Assembly: GCF_003333265.1 (NCBI RefSeq)
Contig: NZ_QOLB01000164.1
Coordinates: 1 to 48,947, forward strand
Reading direction: 5' to 3'
From: Candidatus Halocynthiibacter alkanivorans
GTDB lineage: Bacteria; Pseudomonadota; Alphaproteobacteria; Rhodobacterales; Rhodobacteraceae
Length of the DNA: 48,947 nt
The notes beneath the pieces are model-generated. The model was not told the origin of the DNA. It was given only the letters and a program-made list of their open reading frames with translations, and ran no database searches. Below, piece after piece: positions 33,911 through 43,148 of the stretch. The position numbers were made by a program, and so were the translations under genes. Every line of letters begins with the position of its first letter. Position 1 is the stretch's first letter.

Positions 33911-34921
33911 TCAGAACTTGATGACAAGTTTGCCGATCATGGTACCGGTTTCGATGATGCGATGCGCTTGTTTCACGACATCCGCTGACAACCCGTTCAA
34001 AACCTGTGTTTCGGTCGTGACCAGTTGACCATCGTCGATCATTGCCGCTACGCGGGCCAGAATCTTGCCCTGTTCGACCATATCAGAGGTCTTGAACAGC
34101 GACCGCGTGAACATCAATTCCCACATCAAGCCAACGGATTTGCCCTGCAGCAGCGAGATGTCCAGTTTCTCGTCGGTTTCAACAATGGTGCCGATCCGGC
34201 CCTGTGGCGCGACCAGTTCGCACATGGCGTCCCAGTGCTGGGCGGTATCGGCATACTGGGTGATGTAGTCCACGTTTTCATGGCCAGACGCGCGGGTGCT
34301 GGCGACCAGATCGCGGTGGTTCACCACCTCATGCGCCCCCATTTTGCGGCACCATGCCTCAGTTTCCGGCCGCGAGGCCGTAGCGATGACCGTCAGTCCG
34401 GTCAATTGACGCGCCAGTTGGGTGGTGATCGAACCGACACCGCCGGCTCCGCCGATGACGAGCAGGCTGCCAGCAGCAGCGCCAGTCGGCACACAAAGCC
34501 GGTCAAACAACATTTCCCAGGCGGTAAGCGACGTGAGCGGCATGGCGGCGGCCGCTTCGGGGGTCACTGACTTTGGCGCCAGGCTGGCGATGCGGGCATC
34601 AACACATTGCAACGTCGCATAAGAGCCCGGACGATTGGCGTCACCAGCGTACCAAACCCGGTCGCCAACGCTGAATCCGGACACTTCAGAACCGATTTCG
34701 CGAACGATGCCAACCGCGTCATAACCAACCAGAAACGGTTCCGGATGGGGTTGTTCAACAGCCGTGCGCAGGCGCCGCTTCGCATCGGCGGGGTTGATTG
34801 AAATTGCTTCGATCTCGACCAGAAGATCCTGCGCGAGAGGCTTGGGATCCGGCAGGTCTACGTCAAACAGGCTTTGCGCATCGTCGATGGGCAGCGAATG
34901 GGTGAAGCCAACTGCTTTCAT
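33911..34921 (-). CDS. Zinc-binding-dehydrogenase-family NAD(P)H oxidoreductase
   Basis: A 336-residue MDR-superfamily protein. The GroES-like domain has VGYDAVGIVREIGSEVSGF and VGDRVWYAG. The Rossmann motif VIGGAGGVGSITTQLARQ sits near residue 155. The structural four-cysteine loop and the usual catalytic Cys/His zinc ligands are not visible, so it resembles quinone oxidoreductase or crotonyl-type reductases more than classical alcohol dehydrogenase. It may reduce an aldehyde or quinone arising from the pathway. It lies 24 bp upstream of the GMC gene. Confidence 0.82.
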   Translation of the reverse strand: MKAVGFTHSLPIDDAQSLFDVDLPDPKPLAQDLLVEIEAISINPADAKRRLRTAVEQPHPEPFLVGYDAVGIVREIGSEVSGFSVGDRVWYAGDANRPGSYATLQCVDARIASLAPKSVTPEAAAAMPLTSLTAWEMLFDRLCVPTGAAAGSLLVIGGAGGVGSITTQLARQLTGLTVIATASRPETEAWCRKMGAHEVVNHRDLVASTRASGHENVDYITQYADTAQHWDAMCELVAPQGRIGTIVETDEKLDISLLQGKSVGLMWELMFTRSLFKTSDMVEQGKILARVAAMIDDGQLVTTETQVLNGLSADVVKQAHRIIETGTMIGKLVIKF

Positions 34922-34967
34922 TAGATATATTCCTTATCTTGTTATACTTCTGTGTTCGATTTTATCG

Positions 34968-36497
34968 TTAACTGACAGTTGTCTGATTGCGCGCGGCGCT
35001 CAAACGGGCCCAGAACGGCGCCAGGGCGCTGGCCAGGTCGGTGAAAAGCAAATAGCGCTCCGCATAGTGTTCCGACATCGCAGCGTTCGGCGCATAGTGC
35101 CGGTCAGAGGCAGTCATTTTCTCGACTGCTCCATCATAATCCGCGAACAAACCGGCGCCGACACCGGCGGCGATGGCGGCGCCCAGGGCACCGGTTTCCT
35201 GAGCGCTGGCAACCGTGACAGGTATGCCCAGAATGTCAGCAAACATCTGCGGCCAGATTGGGCTGCGGGACCCACCGCCCGACAGAATGGCGCGGTCAAA
35301 GCGCACACCGGCCTGCCCAAGAACGTCGATATGCCGCTTGTGCTCAAAGGCCACGCCTTCGAACAAGGCGCGCAACAGATGAGCTTCGCCATGCCAACCT
35401 GCCACGCCGTAATAGCCCGCCCGATGGTCAGCCCCCTGCCCTGATCCATAAAGATAGGGGTGATAAAACGGGTCATCCGCCGCCGGGGTGACGGAGGCAA
35501 CCAAGGCGTTGCAATGGCCAAAGGGATCCTCATGGTGGCTGCCCCGCTCGACCAGCGCGCGCACGTACCATTCCAGATTGGCCGCCGAGGTCGCGCTGGC
35601 TTCGATATTGATGAACCGGTCTGCAGCGAACCCCGTAACCATGAAAATATTCTCGTCGCTCACAGGACTTGCGGACAACACCTGATTGATACTCCAGGTG
35701 CCGGCAATGATACTGGCCTGACCATTTTCGACAGCCCCCGACCCAAGGGCGCTGGCCACGACGTCAAACAAGCCACCGACAACCGGCGTGCCCGCGACAA
35801 GGCCGGTTTCTGCGGCAGCCTGTTCGCTGATGCCGCCCACAACTTCATCCGGGCGCACCAGATCCGGCAACATGGATTTGGCGTCGGCCAGGCCGTAGCG
35901 GACCAAAAGCCCGTCGTCATAGGTCAGATCCGGCATTTTCAACAGGCCGCAGCCGGACATGTCCGACAGATCGGAGACACGGCGGCCGGTCAGTTGAAAT
36001 GTGATGAAATCTTTGCACAGAAAGACGGTACCAATCTGGCTGTACAGCTCCGGCTGGTGGCGTTTAACCCAGGCCAGCAGACTTGGTGTTTGTGAGGGCC
36101 ATGGTTTTTGCAGGCAGAGCGCGTGCAAAGCGCGACCATTGTCCCCAGCGGCCAGTTCCGCCGAAATATCGGCGGCCCGGCTGTCCAGAGATTGCACCGC
36201 CAACAACGGCGCGCCGGCTTTATCCAGCAAATAGAGACCGTTACCATGGCCCGCACAGCCAATGGCCGCAATCTGGGCCGCAGCAATGCCAGCCTTCTCC
36301 AGGCAGCCACGGATCACGGTTGCCGCGTTGCGCCAGAGTTCGGGCAGGCTGCGCTCGACATGGCCAGGGGCCGGGGTTTCAGACTGCCCGTCCAGCGCTG
36401 ATGTGGCGATCTGCCGGCCGTCGAGGTCAAACAGAACCGCCTTGATCACCGTGTTGCCGGCATCCAGCCCCAGAAGATATTTTTGTCGCTCAGGCAC
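34968..36497 (-). CDS. FGGY-family carbohydrate kinase
   Basis: A 509-residue sugar kinase with the ASKHA fold. The N-terminal phosphate loop is LLGLDAGNTVIKAVLFDLDG. GTPVVGGLFDVVASALGSGA (about residues 231-250) and the C-terminal FGGY signature region LSGGGSRSPIWPQMFADILG follow. It most resembles L-xylulose/L-lyxose kinase-type and erythritol-kinase-type members, with LsrK a more distant relative. It overlaps the aldolase gene by 8 bp. Phosphorylating the imported sugar or polyol is its likely role. The exact substrate cannot be read from sequence. Confidence 0.88.
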   Translation of the reverse strand: MPERQKYLLGLDAGNTVIKAVLFDLDGRQIATSALDGQSETPAPGHVERSLPELWRNAATVIRGCLEKAGIAAAQIAAIGCAGHGNGLYLLDKAGAPLLAVQSLDSRAADISAELAAGDNGRALHALCLQKPWPSQTPSLLAWVKRHQPELYSQIGTVFLCKDFITFQLTGRRVSDLSDMSGCGLLKMPDLTYDDGLLVRYGLADAKSMLPDLVRPDEVVGGISEQAAAETGLVAGTPVVGGLFDVVASALGSGAVENGQASIIAGTWSINQVLSASPVSDENIFMVTGFAADRFINIEASATSAANLEWYVRALVERGSHHEDPFGHCNALVASVTPAADDPFYHPYLYGSGQGADHRAGYYGVAGWHGEAHLLRALFEGVAFEHKRHIDVLGQAGVRFDRAILSGGGSRSPIWPQMFADILGIPVTVASAQETGALGAAIAAGVGAGLFADYDGAVEKMTASDRHYAPNAAMSEHYAERYLLFTDLASALAPFWARLSAARNQTTVS

Positions 36498-37332
36498 TTT
36501 GATATATCTCCCACGCTTCTTCGCCTGACGCCCCGTTGTGGATCATCGCCATAAGGGCGGCGACCACCTGCTTGGGATTGTCGTGCTGGTAAATATTGCG
36601 ACCATAGACCATGCCCTGAGCGCCCTGCGCCATCAGGGCAGCGGATTTTATCAGAACAGTTTTCAGGTCTTCTTTGCCACCGCCACGCACCAGTACCGGC
36701 ACCCGGGCGGCTTCGACCACGCGGTGGAAATCCTCGGGGTTTTCGGTCGGATCTGCCTTGATGATGTCGGCGCCCATTTCGCTGGCAAGTCGCGTCAGGG
36801 TGACGATTTTTTCGGCGTTGCCGTCGACCTGATAGCCGCCGCGCACGTCGTTGGGCAGCATGACCAGCGGTTCGATCATCAGCGGCATGCCGTATTTGTG
36901 GCAGGCGGCGCGAACTCTGGAGATATTTTCGACACACTGATGAAACAGCTCCGGCTCGTCCGGCAACATAAACAAATTAACGACAACGGCAGCGGCGTCC
37001 ATTTCCAGCGCACCGATGATCGGCTCGTCTGCGTTTTGCAGCATTGACCACATCGCCCGGTGGCGCTGATCGTTATAGGGATTGCCCATATCGATACGCA
37101 TTACCAACGCTGGCTTGTCTTTTTCTGGGCGGTTCTGCAGAAGATCAGCCTGGCCATAAGCCATCTGAATCGCATCCGGTCGCGCATCTACCAGAGTGTT
37201 CACGACGCTGGCCATATCCTCCAGCCCAACCAAAAAGCTGGGCTCATTGCAGACCCCGTGATCAATGGCGACATCCAGACAGCCCCCATTGGTGAACATC
37301 CGGTTCATCCGGGCCTTGGTGCTGATACGCAT
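36490..37332 (-). CDS. Class I aldolase of the DeoC/FbaB/LsrF family
   Basis: About 280 residues from an ATG at 37332 with AAGGAAA just upstream. An ATG at 37347 overlaps the previous stop and is less likely. TIM-barrel features are LDVAIDHG, a Lys in ADIIKADPTENP (candidate Schiff-base residue) and the phosphate-binding end LVRGGGKED with GMVYGRNIYQHDNP. The pattern and the C-terminus (EEAWEIYQ) parallel LsrF and archaeal-type FbaB. In this operon it would cleave or thiolyse the phosphorylated keto-sugar made by the kinase and the GlpD-like enzyme (inference). Confidence 0.85.
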   Translation of the reverse strand: MRISTKARMNRMFTNGGCLDVAIDHGVCNEPSFLVGLEDMASVVNTLVDARPDAIQMAYGQADLLQNRPEKDKPALVMRIDMGNPYNDQRHRAMWSMLQNADEPIIGALEMDAAAVVVNLFMLPDEPELFHQCVENISRVRAACHKYGMPLMIEPLVMLPNDVRGGYQVDGNAEKIVTLTRLASEMGADIIKADPTENPEDFHRVVEAARVPVLVRGGGKEDLKTVLIKSAALMAQGAQGMVYGRNIYQHDNPKQVVAALMAMIHNGASGEEAWEIYQSA

Positions 37333-37343
37333 TGTAATTTCCT

Positions 37344-39077
37344 TCATTTAGACCGGTTTGAAAGTGTTTGCTGGCAAACACCGTGATACTCGCCCAGCTC
37401 CGATATCAGAGAGGCTGTTTCCATATTTTGCCGTGCTGCATCCCAGCCCAGACATTCCGCTGCGATCGCTGTAACGCGGGCAATAATATCAGTAGAAATC
37501 TGCCCGGTGATCGCCAGGGCGGTACGTCGAAAAACGATGTCCGCAAGGTGCACAGTTCGCCCGGATCGGATCAGGAAGGCTGTTTCGGCAACCGAGTACG
37601 GGCAATCGGGCGCCAGGCTGGTGTCCCCGGGGGTTGCGTTACATGCTGTCAGTACAGAATGCGCATTGGAGCCATAGTGATCCAGCACATGGCGCGCGCG
37701 TTCTGCCGATACACTGAATTTGGCGCAGGTCTCAGAAACCCAGCTTTGAGAGTCTTCAGGATAGTCCCGACCGCCACCGATCGGCAGCTTCAAAGTGTCG
37801 CAAACGCGGGGCATGCCAAGCTCATGCAACACGTCATCTGTGGTTTGCTCAGCAAAGGCACGGAACGTCGTCCATTTGCCACCAACCATGCAAAACTGAG
37901 GGACCGGCCCGTCCAGCCTTTTGACGAAATGACCACGCGAAATCCGCCCGGTAAATTCCTGATCGCTTTTAGGCAGCGGGCGGATGCCGCTGTAGCTGAA
38001 AACAATTTGCGATTGCGTGACACAGATATCCGGGAAGACACCCGCCAGAGACTGCAGGATGTAAGATGTTTCTTCCTCTTCGCAGCGCGTTCTGCCGGGG
38101 GCATTGACCCGGATATCGGTCGCGCCGACAAGCACTTTTGACAGATAGGGAAACAGGATACAAACGCGCCCGTCAGAGTTCTCGTAGAAAATCATGTGCC
38201 CGCCCAAAGCGTCGCTCAACTCGGGGTTGTCGATCACCAGATGGGACCCTTTGGTGCCCTCAACCATTGGTGTCGCGGTGTCATACTGCCCCGGCAATTG
38301 CGCAGCGGTGACATCAACCCATGCGCCGGTGGCGTTGACAATCGTTTTGGTGGACACCGGCCAGCTTGCACCGGTTTCGTTGTCTTTCAAGGTCAGTGCA
38401 CCATCGTCACCTGTGGTCAGGCAGACATAATTCAACGCAACGGAGGCGCAGTTCGCCGCTTCGCTGTCATCAAGAAGCTCAAGACCCAACCTTTCGGGGT
38501 GGCTGATCCAGGCGTCATAATAGGTGGCAGTAAACCGCGTGTCCTTGCGCAGGTGCGGCCATTGCTCGCGTGTCTTACGGGGGCCCCGGAAATCATGGGT
38601 AGGAAGCACACGACGGCGGCGCGTCACCCAATCATACATTGTCAGGCCAGCCTTGATCATCAACGCCCCACGTTCGGCGGGTTTGGTCTGCAAATGCAAG
38701 AAGTTTGCGACGCCGTTCATGACGCCCGAGAACACTGAGCGGATCGGCACTGTTGTGGGCAGTGAGCGCACCATATGGGGGGCGTTCTGCAATAACGCAT
38801 CGCGCTCTTGCAGCGATTCACGAACCAGTGAAAATTCGCCGTTTTCCAGATAGCGCAATCCGCCATGGATCATTCTTGAAGGCGCAGCGCTGCAGCCTGA
38901 GCAAAAATCGTTCTTTTCGACCAGTAAAACCCGCAACCGTTGCAGGGAAAGTTCACGAAACACGCCGATGCCATTGATGCCGCCGCCAACGACGATCACG
39001 TCGAAGGCGCCGTTTTCGACAATTCTGGAAAATTTCTGGTCTCTGTCTTCAGGCATAAATCTACCGTTCACTGACAT
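37344..39077 (-). CDS. GlpD-like FAD-dependent (polyol) phosphate dehydrogenase
   Basis: A 577-residue flavoprotein of the aerobic glycerol-3-phosphate dehydrogenase family. It has VIVVGGGINGIGVFRELSLQ near residue 25, SRMIHGGLRYLENGEFSLVR, KGSHLVIDNPEL and a C-terminal DAO-C domain. GlpD oxidises glycerol-3-P to DHAP and passes electrons to quinone. EryB, a relative, oxidises erythritol-phosphate. Its operon mates (FGGY kinase, aldolase) suggest a polyol-phosphate rather than plain glycerol-3-P. The stop TAA overlaps the alternative aldolase start. Confidence 0.86.
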   Translation of the reverse strand: MSVNGRFMPEDRDQKFSRIVENGAFDVIVVGGGINGIGVFRELSLQRLRVLLVEKNDFCSGCSAAPSRMIHGGLRYLENGEFSLVRESLQERDALLQNAPHMVRSLPTTVPIRSVFSGVMNGVANFLHLQTKPAERGALMIKAGLTMYDWVTRRRRVLPTHDFRGPRKTREQWPHLRKDTRFTATYYDAWISHPERLGLELLDDSEAANCASVALNYVCLTTGDDGALTLKDNETGASWPVSTKTIVNATGAWVDVTAAQLPGQYDTATPMVEGTKGSHLVIDNPELSDALGGHMIFYENSDGRVCILFPYLSKVLVGATDIRVNAPGRTRCEEEETSYILQSLAGVFPDICVTQSQIVFSYSGIRPLPKSDQEFTGRISRGHFVKRLDGPVPQFCMVGGKWTTFRAFAEQTTDDVLHELGMPRVCDTLKLPIGGGRDYPEDSQSWVSETCAKFSVSAERARHVLDHYGSNAHSVLTACNATPGDTSLAPDCPYSVAETAFLIRSGRTVHLADIVFRRTALAITGQISTDIIARVTAIAAECLGWDAARQNMETASLISELGEYHGVCQQTLSNRSK

Positions 39078-39114
39078 GCGTCAATGCTCTTCCTTGTTGA
39101 GTTTTGGCGTTTGT

Positions 39115-40110
39115 CTAACCGTCTAGATTGGTCAGGTGGTTTACTGCCGCGCTGTTGATCTGTGCGATGTCATCCTGGCTCAGGCGGATACGACCGGCAT
39201 TAGCGTTTTCGATGGCTTGCGCCGGATTTCGTGCGCCACACAGAGAAAAAGTTATGCCCGGTTGCTGAAGCGTCCAGGCGATGATGATTTGCGCGCTGGT
39301 GGCATTATGCGCTGCACAGATTGGCGCGATTTCATCCATCACCGCGGCAATCTTCTGGCGATTAACCATCGAAAACAACGGATTGTCCTTGCGCAGATCA
39401 TCACCTTCAAATGTGCGATCCGGGCCTATTTTTCCGGTTAGCAACCCAAGGGCGAGCGACGAATAGCTGAGCACGGAAATTCCGTTGAGCACACAAATTG
39501 GCATGATCTCCGCCTCAATTGTACGGTGCACCATGCTGTACTGTTCCTGAATACAGTCCAGTTGCCCGGCAGCAATATAGGCGTTGAGGTCCTCTACAGA
39601 CAAGTTACTGGCACCCGTTGCACGGATTTTACCCTGAGATTTCAAGGCCAGCATCGCCTCGAGCGTTTCATCGACAGGTGTTGTCGGATCCTGCCAATGG
39701 GTAATGAAGACGTCCAGATAGTCAGTCCCCAGCCGCTTCAGGCTTTGCTCGACCTCATAGATAATCGAGTCCTTACCCAAATATCGATGTACCGGCTTGT
39801 CCTGCTGATCAAAGAAATAATTGCCCTTCTGCGTGTGCCAGACCAGCCCGCATTTCGAGACCAGCACGACCTCATCGCGCCGGCCCTTCAAGGCTTTGCC
39901 AACAATCTCTTCCGAGCGCCCCATACCGTAGGCCGGTGCGGTGTCGACCAGGGTGATCCCGGCATCAAGCGAGGCTTGTATGGCCGCCACGGAGTCCTCC
40001 TCGTTGGTGCCGCCCCACATCCAGCCGCCGATGGCCCATGTCCCAAGTCCGACACCACTGGCCTTTACGCCGGAATTGCCAATTTCACGTGTTAACATAT
40101 CACCGCTCAT
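39115..40110 (-). CDS. Aldo/keto reductase
   Basis: A 331-residue TIM-barrel NADPH-dependent reductase. Catalytic residues are visible: Asp and Tyr in LVDTAPAYGMGRSEE, Lys in VLVSKCGLVWH and His in VFITHWQDPTTP. The C-terminal ITFSLCGARNPAQAIEN binds the cofactor. It lies 38 bp downstream of the GlpD-like gene start region in the operon order and 1 bp from the SorC gene. It probably interconverts an aldehyde or keto sugar and its alcohol within the pathway. Confidence 0.9.
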   Translation of the reverse strand: MSGDMLTREIGNSGVKASGVGLGTWAIGGWMWGGTNEEDSVAAIQASLDAGITLVDTAPAYGMGRSEEIVGKALKGRRDEVVLVSKCGLVWHTQKGNYFFDQQDKPVHRYLGKDSIIYEVEQSLKRLGTDYLDVFITHWQDPTTPVDETLEAMLALKSQGKIRATGASNLSVEDLNAYIAAGQLDCIQEQYSMVHRTIEAEIMPICVLNGISVLSYSSLALGLLTGKIGPDRTFEGDDLRKDNPLFSMVNRQKIAAVMDEIAPICAAHNATSAQIIIAWTLQQPGITFSLCGARNPAQAIENANAGRIRLSQDDIAQINSAAVNHLTNLDG

Positions 40111-40111
40111 A

Positions 40112-41083
40112 TCAGTATTCTCCGCTCAGCGTTTCAAGCACGCCGTTTGCTGTTGCTTCGTCGACGACCAGCGCCTTCAGGTGATGCCCGCGCAGCGCCG
40201 ACGCGATTGGAGCAATCTTGCTCGCCCCCGAAGCCACTCCCATTGTGAGCGGCACGTTGGCCAGTTCCGCCGGGCTCAACCCGACAAGGCGCGAGTTCAG
40301 ATCGTAGTCACAGACGTTGCCGTCTTTATCCATCAAATGGGCCAGCAGTTCCCCGACAGCGCCAGCACGATTGATTTCATCCCGATCGCCCTTGGGCGTC
40401 GGATGAAGATCGTAATAAGTGGAATCCTCCGAAAGGATGGACCCGACACCGACAATGGCAAGCGTGGCCTGCCGGGCCCGGTCAAGCACCTCGTTGACCG
40501 AGCGCATGGCCATCAGCATGTCTTTCTGTTCGACCGTTTCGGCAAACAGCGGCGCGTGAATCTGGTAAGCCCGTCCACCAAGTTTTTCTGCCAGTTGCGT
40601 CGCCACATGGTTCACATCTGTATAATGTTTGCCTTGCACACAGCCTGTCGCCGGAACGACTTCGATGTCGTATGTGCGCTCGGGGTTAAGCCCTTCGACC
40701 ACCGCGCTCACGCCCTTGCCGCCTGTGATGCAGATCGTGTCGCCATCTTTCAGGTTCTTCAACAGAAGGTCCGCCGCCGCGCCTCCAACATTTTGCAACA
40801 CCACGTCCGGATTGTCCGATACAGTGGGGGTCACCAACACATCGTTGATTTCAGCTAGTTCCTTGATCCGCGTTTCCAGATCAAACAGCGGTTGGAAAGG
40901 CGTGCGAATGATTATTTCGACCATGCCCAACTCGCGGCCCTGCTTGATCAATCTGTTCACTTTGGCCGAAGAGAGGCCCAGCTCAGCGGCAATCCGGGAT
41001 TGGAGGCGACCCTCTTCGTAGTAGAGGGTGAGGACACGCGCCATGAGTCGCATGCTCTCGAACTCTGCTCTGCTTGTAATCAC
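40112..41083 (-). CDS. SorC/DeoR-type sugar-binding transcriptional regulator
   Basis: A 323-residue regulator. The N-terminal helix-turn-helix is LQSRIAAELGLSSAKVNRLI, and the rest is the sugar-phosphate-sensing SorC domain (ICITGGKGVSAVVEGL, VPATGCVQGKHY, GVGSILSEDSTYYD). Family members such as EryD, LsrR and SorC answer to phosphorylated substrates of their own operon. It is encoded within the operon, overlapping the permease gene start by 4 bp, so autoregulation is likely. Confidence 0.9.
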   Translation of the reverse strand: MITSRAEFESMRLMARVLTLYYEEGRLQSRIAAELGLSSAKVNRLIKQGRELGMVEIIIRTPFQPLFDLETRIKELAEINDVLVTPTVSDNPDVVLQNVGGAAADLLLKNLKDGDTICITGGKGVSAVVEGLNPERTYDIEVVPATGCVQGKHYTDVNHVATQLAEKLGGRAYQIHAPLFAETVEQKDMLMAMRSVNEVLDRARQATLAIVGVGSILSEDSTYYDLHPTPKGDRDEINRAGAVGELLAHLMDKDGNVCDYDLNSRLVGLSPAELANVPLTMGVASGASKIAPIASALRGHHLKALVVDEATANGVLETLSGEY

Positions 41084-42123
41084 GACGCCGTTTCCTTTCG
41101 GCTGATGAGGTGGTTTGATGCAGCGGCAGCAAGCAGCACTGCACCGAGAACCAGGGTTTGGTAATAGGCCGGCACGACAGTCAACATCCCTACCGTCAGC
41201 GCCATGATGATTAGTGCGCCAACAAATGACCGCAGGACTCTGCCTTCGCCTCCACTGAACGCGGTGCCGCCAAGCAGGACCACGAGGATAGCGGTGAGCT
41301 CCATGCCATCGCCTGAAAGGGGGTCGCCCAGCGACATGAAGCTAGACCGGGCGATGCCTGCAAGCGCCGCCGACACACCGACAATCACGTACAGCAAAAT
41401 GACGATTTTTCCGGTGTTGATCCCGGACAGTTTCGCGGCTGTAGGGTTGCCGCCTGTTGCCGCTGCGTATTTTCCTAGCAAAGTGCGGTTCTGCGCGATG
41501 ACAAGAACGAGCGTGACGGCGACAGCGACCCAGAAGGCCATAGGCAGGTTCAGCAGCGTTCCTTCTCTGCCATAGGAGTTGAACCAACCGGGCATCTTCT
41601 GACCGCCACCCGACTTGATCGCCGATACCCCGTCCTGGACAAGCAGCAGCGCCATGCCCTTGAAAAGACTGAGCGTGATCAACGTTGCAATTACGGGGGT
41701 GATCTTGAGCCTGACGACCAGGAAACCATTGAACGCTCCGAGCCCGGCACCTGCCACCATCGTGATGGCAAAGGCCGCAAGGAACGGAACGCCGTTGATC
41801 GCCAACAAGGCGTAGATGACAGCACTCAGGCTCATCGTGCTCCCCACCGAGAGGTCGATGTAGCCCGAGACCATTAGCAGCGTGAAGGCACCCGCGAGTG
41901 TGAGCAGCGGTGCCGACACCCTGAGAATGTTGATGATGCTCTTCTCGTTCAGGAAGTTGCCACGCTCAAACAGATCGAACTTGTCGAGATTCGCGACACT
42001 CAACAAAGCGACGACTGCCACGAGTACAAAATAGATGTAATAGTTGCGCAGGAAGTGCGCGACACGGACACCTCGTGTGGCCGGGGGCTGAGCAAGAGTA
42101 GATGATTGAGACATCAAATTCAC
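41080..42123 (-). CDS. Ribose-type ABC transporter permease (second)
   Basis: A 347-residue CUT2 permease with a long N-terminal cytoplasmic segment and about 8-10 membrane segments. SGYIDLSVGSTMSLSAVIYA and GAFNGFLVVRLKITPVIATL are signature stretches of RbsC-like permeases. A LSGINTGK loop follows. It is coupled by ATGA overlaps to the first permease and to the SorC gene. Confidence 0.9.
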   Translation of the reverse strand: MNLMSQSSTLAQPPATRGVRVAHFLRNYYIYFVLVAVVALLSVANLDKFDLFERGNFLNEKSIINILRVSAPLLTLAGAFTLLMVSGYIDLSVGSTMSLSAVIYALLAINGVPFLAAFAITMVAGAGLGAFNGFLVVRLKITPVIATLITLSLFKGMALLLVQDGVSAIKSGGGQKMPGWFNSYGREGTLLNLPMAFWVAVAVTLVLVIAQNRTLLGKYAAATGGNPTAAKLSGINTGKIVILLYVIVGVSAALAGIARSSFMSLGDPLSGDGMELTAILVVLLGGTAFSGGEGRVLRSFVGALIIMALTVGMLTVVPAYYQTLVLGAVLLAAAASNHLISRKETAS

Positions 42124-43148
42124 CGGTTCCTTCGGGCGAGCGCCCAGGTCTGCGTTAAGATCGCGACAAACACCGCGATAGCCTTGAGAATGTACTGCCA
42201 GTCCGGTGACAGAACCAATCCAGTCGCGGCTGAAGTCACGACGGCGAGAATTAATGCGCCGAAGAACATTCCCACCACCGAACCGAAGCCTCCGGCGATG
42301 GCGACTCCCCCGAGCAGGGCGATCACCAATGCATCGAACTCCATCAACGTGCCCCGGTTCGAATATCCGGACTTGAACTCAGAGGCCAGGAGGATTCCCA
42401 CTATCCCTGCGATTGCAGAACTGAACAGGTACAGATAAGTAACGTGCCTGTCTTTATCGATTCCGGATAATCTTGCCGCGACCGCATTCGCGCCAATCCA
42501 ATAGGTTAGCCGGCCAAATACCGTCTTCTTTTCGATGAAGACAGCGATGACAAGCAGGATCACCATCAAGACCACCGGGAGCTTTACCGATGCCCCAAAT
42601 ACCGTCAGGTTGCCGAGCATTCCGAACACGTCTGGCAGGTTCGTGTTGCGCTGTGATCCTTGAGTGATGACCTGCGCGAAGCCCCGTGCAAGCATCATCG
42701 TTCCCAGGGTCACGATGATTGACGGAATGCGGAAACGAACGACAAAAAGGGCATTCAGCGCCCCGATCGCGAGAGCACCACCCAGCGCGCCGATTACGGC
42801 CAGCCAGTATGGAAAACCGAGCCCGGTTGACAGCGCACTGCCCCCTCCTGCCGACTGAGAGAACCAGACAGCAAGCACGCCTGACAGGGCTACGATTCCG
42901 CCCACAGACAAGTCAAAGTTCCCCGACACAAGGAGGAACGTGACCCCGACACCCAGGGAAATGACCGCCCAGTTGTTGGTCACCAGATTGAGCATGTTTT
43001 GCAGTTGGAAGAAATTCGGCACCAATATTGAGGCGAACAGAAACAGTCCGACCGCGACGGACGCAACCAGCAGCGTAATAAACGACTCGTCGCTCATGCG
43101 GCGGCGCGTATGTAACAGCGTCCTGCCAATTTTTGTGGAATCACTCAT
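42120..43148 (-). CDS. Ribose-type ABC transporter permease (first)
   Basis: A 342-residue CUT2 permease with VSGNFDLSVGGIVALSGVLA and GALNALFVVRFRIPSIIVTL, the same RbsC-like hallmarks as its neighbour, from which it has diverged strongly. Two distinct permeases per transporter is the arrangement of Lsr-type and some polyol systems, whereas classical Rbs uses one. ATGA overlaps on both sides. Confidence 0.9.
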   Translation of the reverse strand: MSDSTKIGRTLLHTRRRMSDESFITLLVASVAVGLFLFASILVPNFFQLQNMLNLVTNNWAVISLGVGVTFLLVSGNFDLSVGGIVALSGVLAVWFSQSAGGGSALSTGLGFPYWLAVIGALGGALAIGALNALFVVRFRIPSIIVTLGTMMLARGFAQVITQGSQRNTNLPDVFGMLGNLTVFGASVKLPVVLMVILLVIAVFIEKKTVFGRLTYWIGANAVAARLSGIDKDRHVTYLYLFSSAIAGIVGILLASEFKSGYSNRGTLMEFDALVIALLGGVAIAGGFGSVVGMFFGALILAVVTSAATGLVLSPDWQYILKAIAVFVAILTQTWALARRNR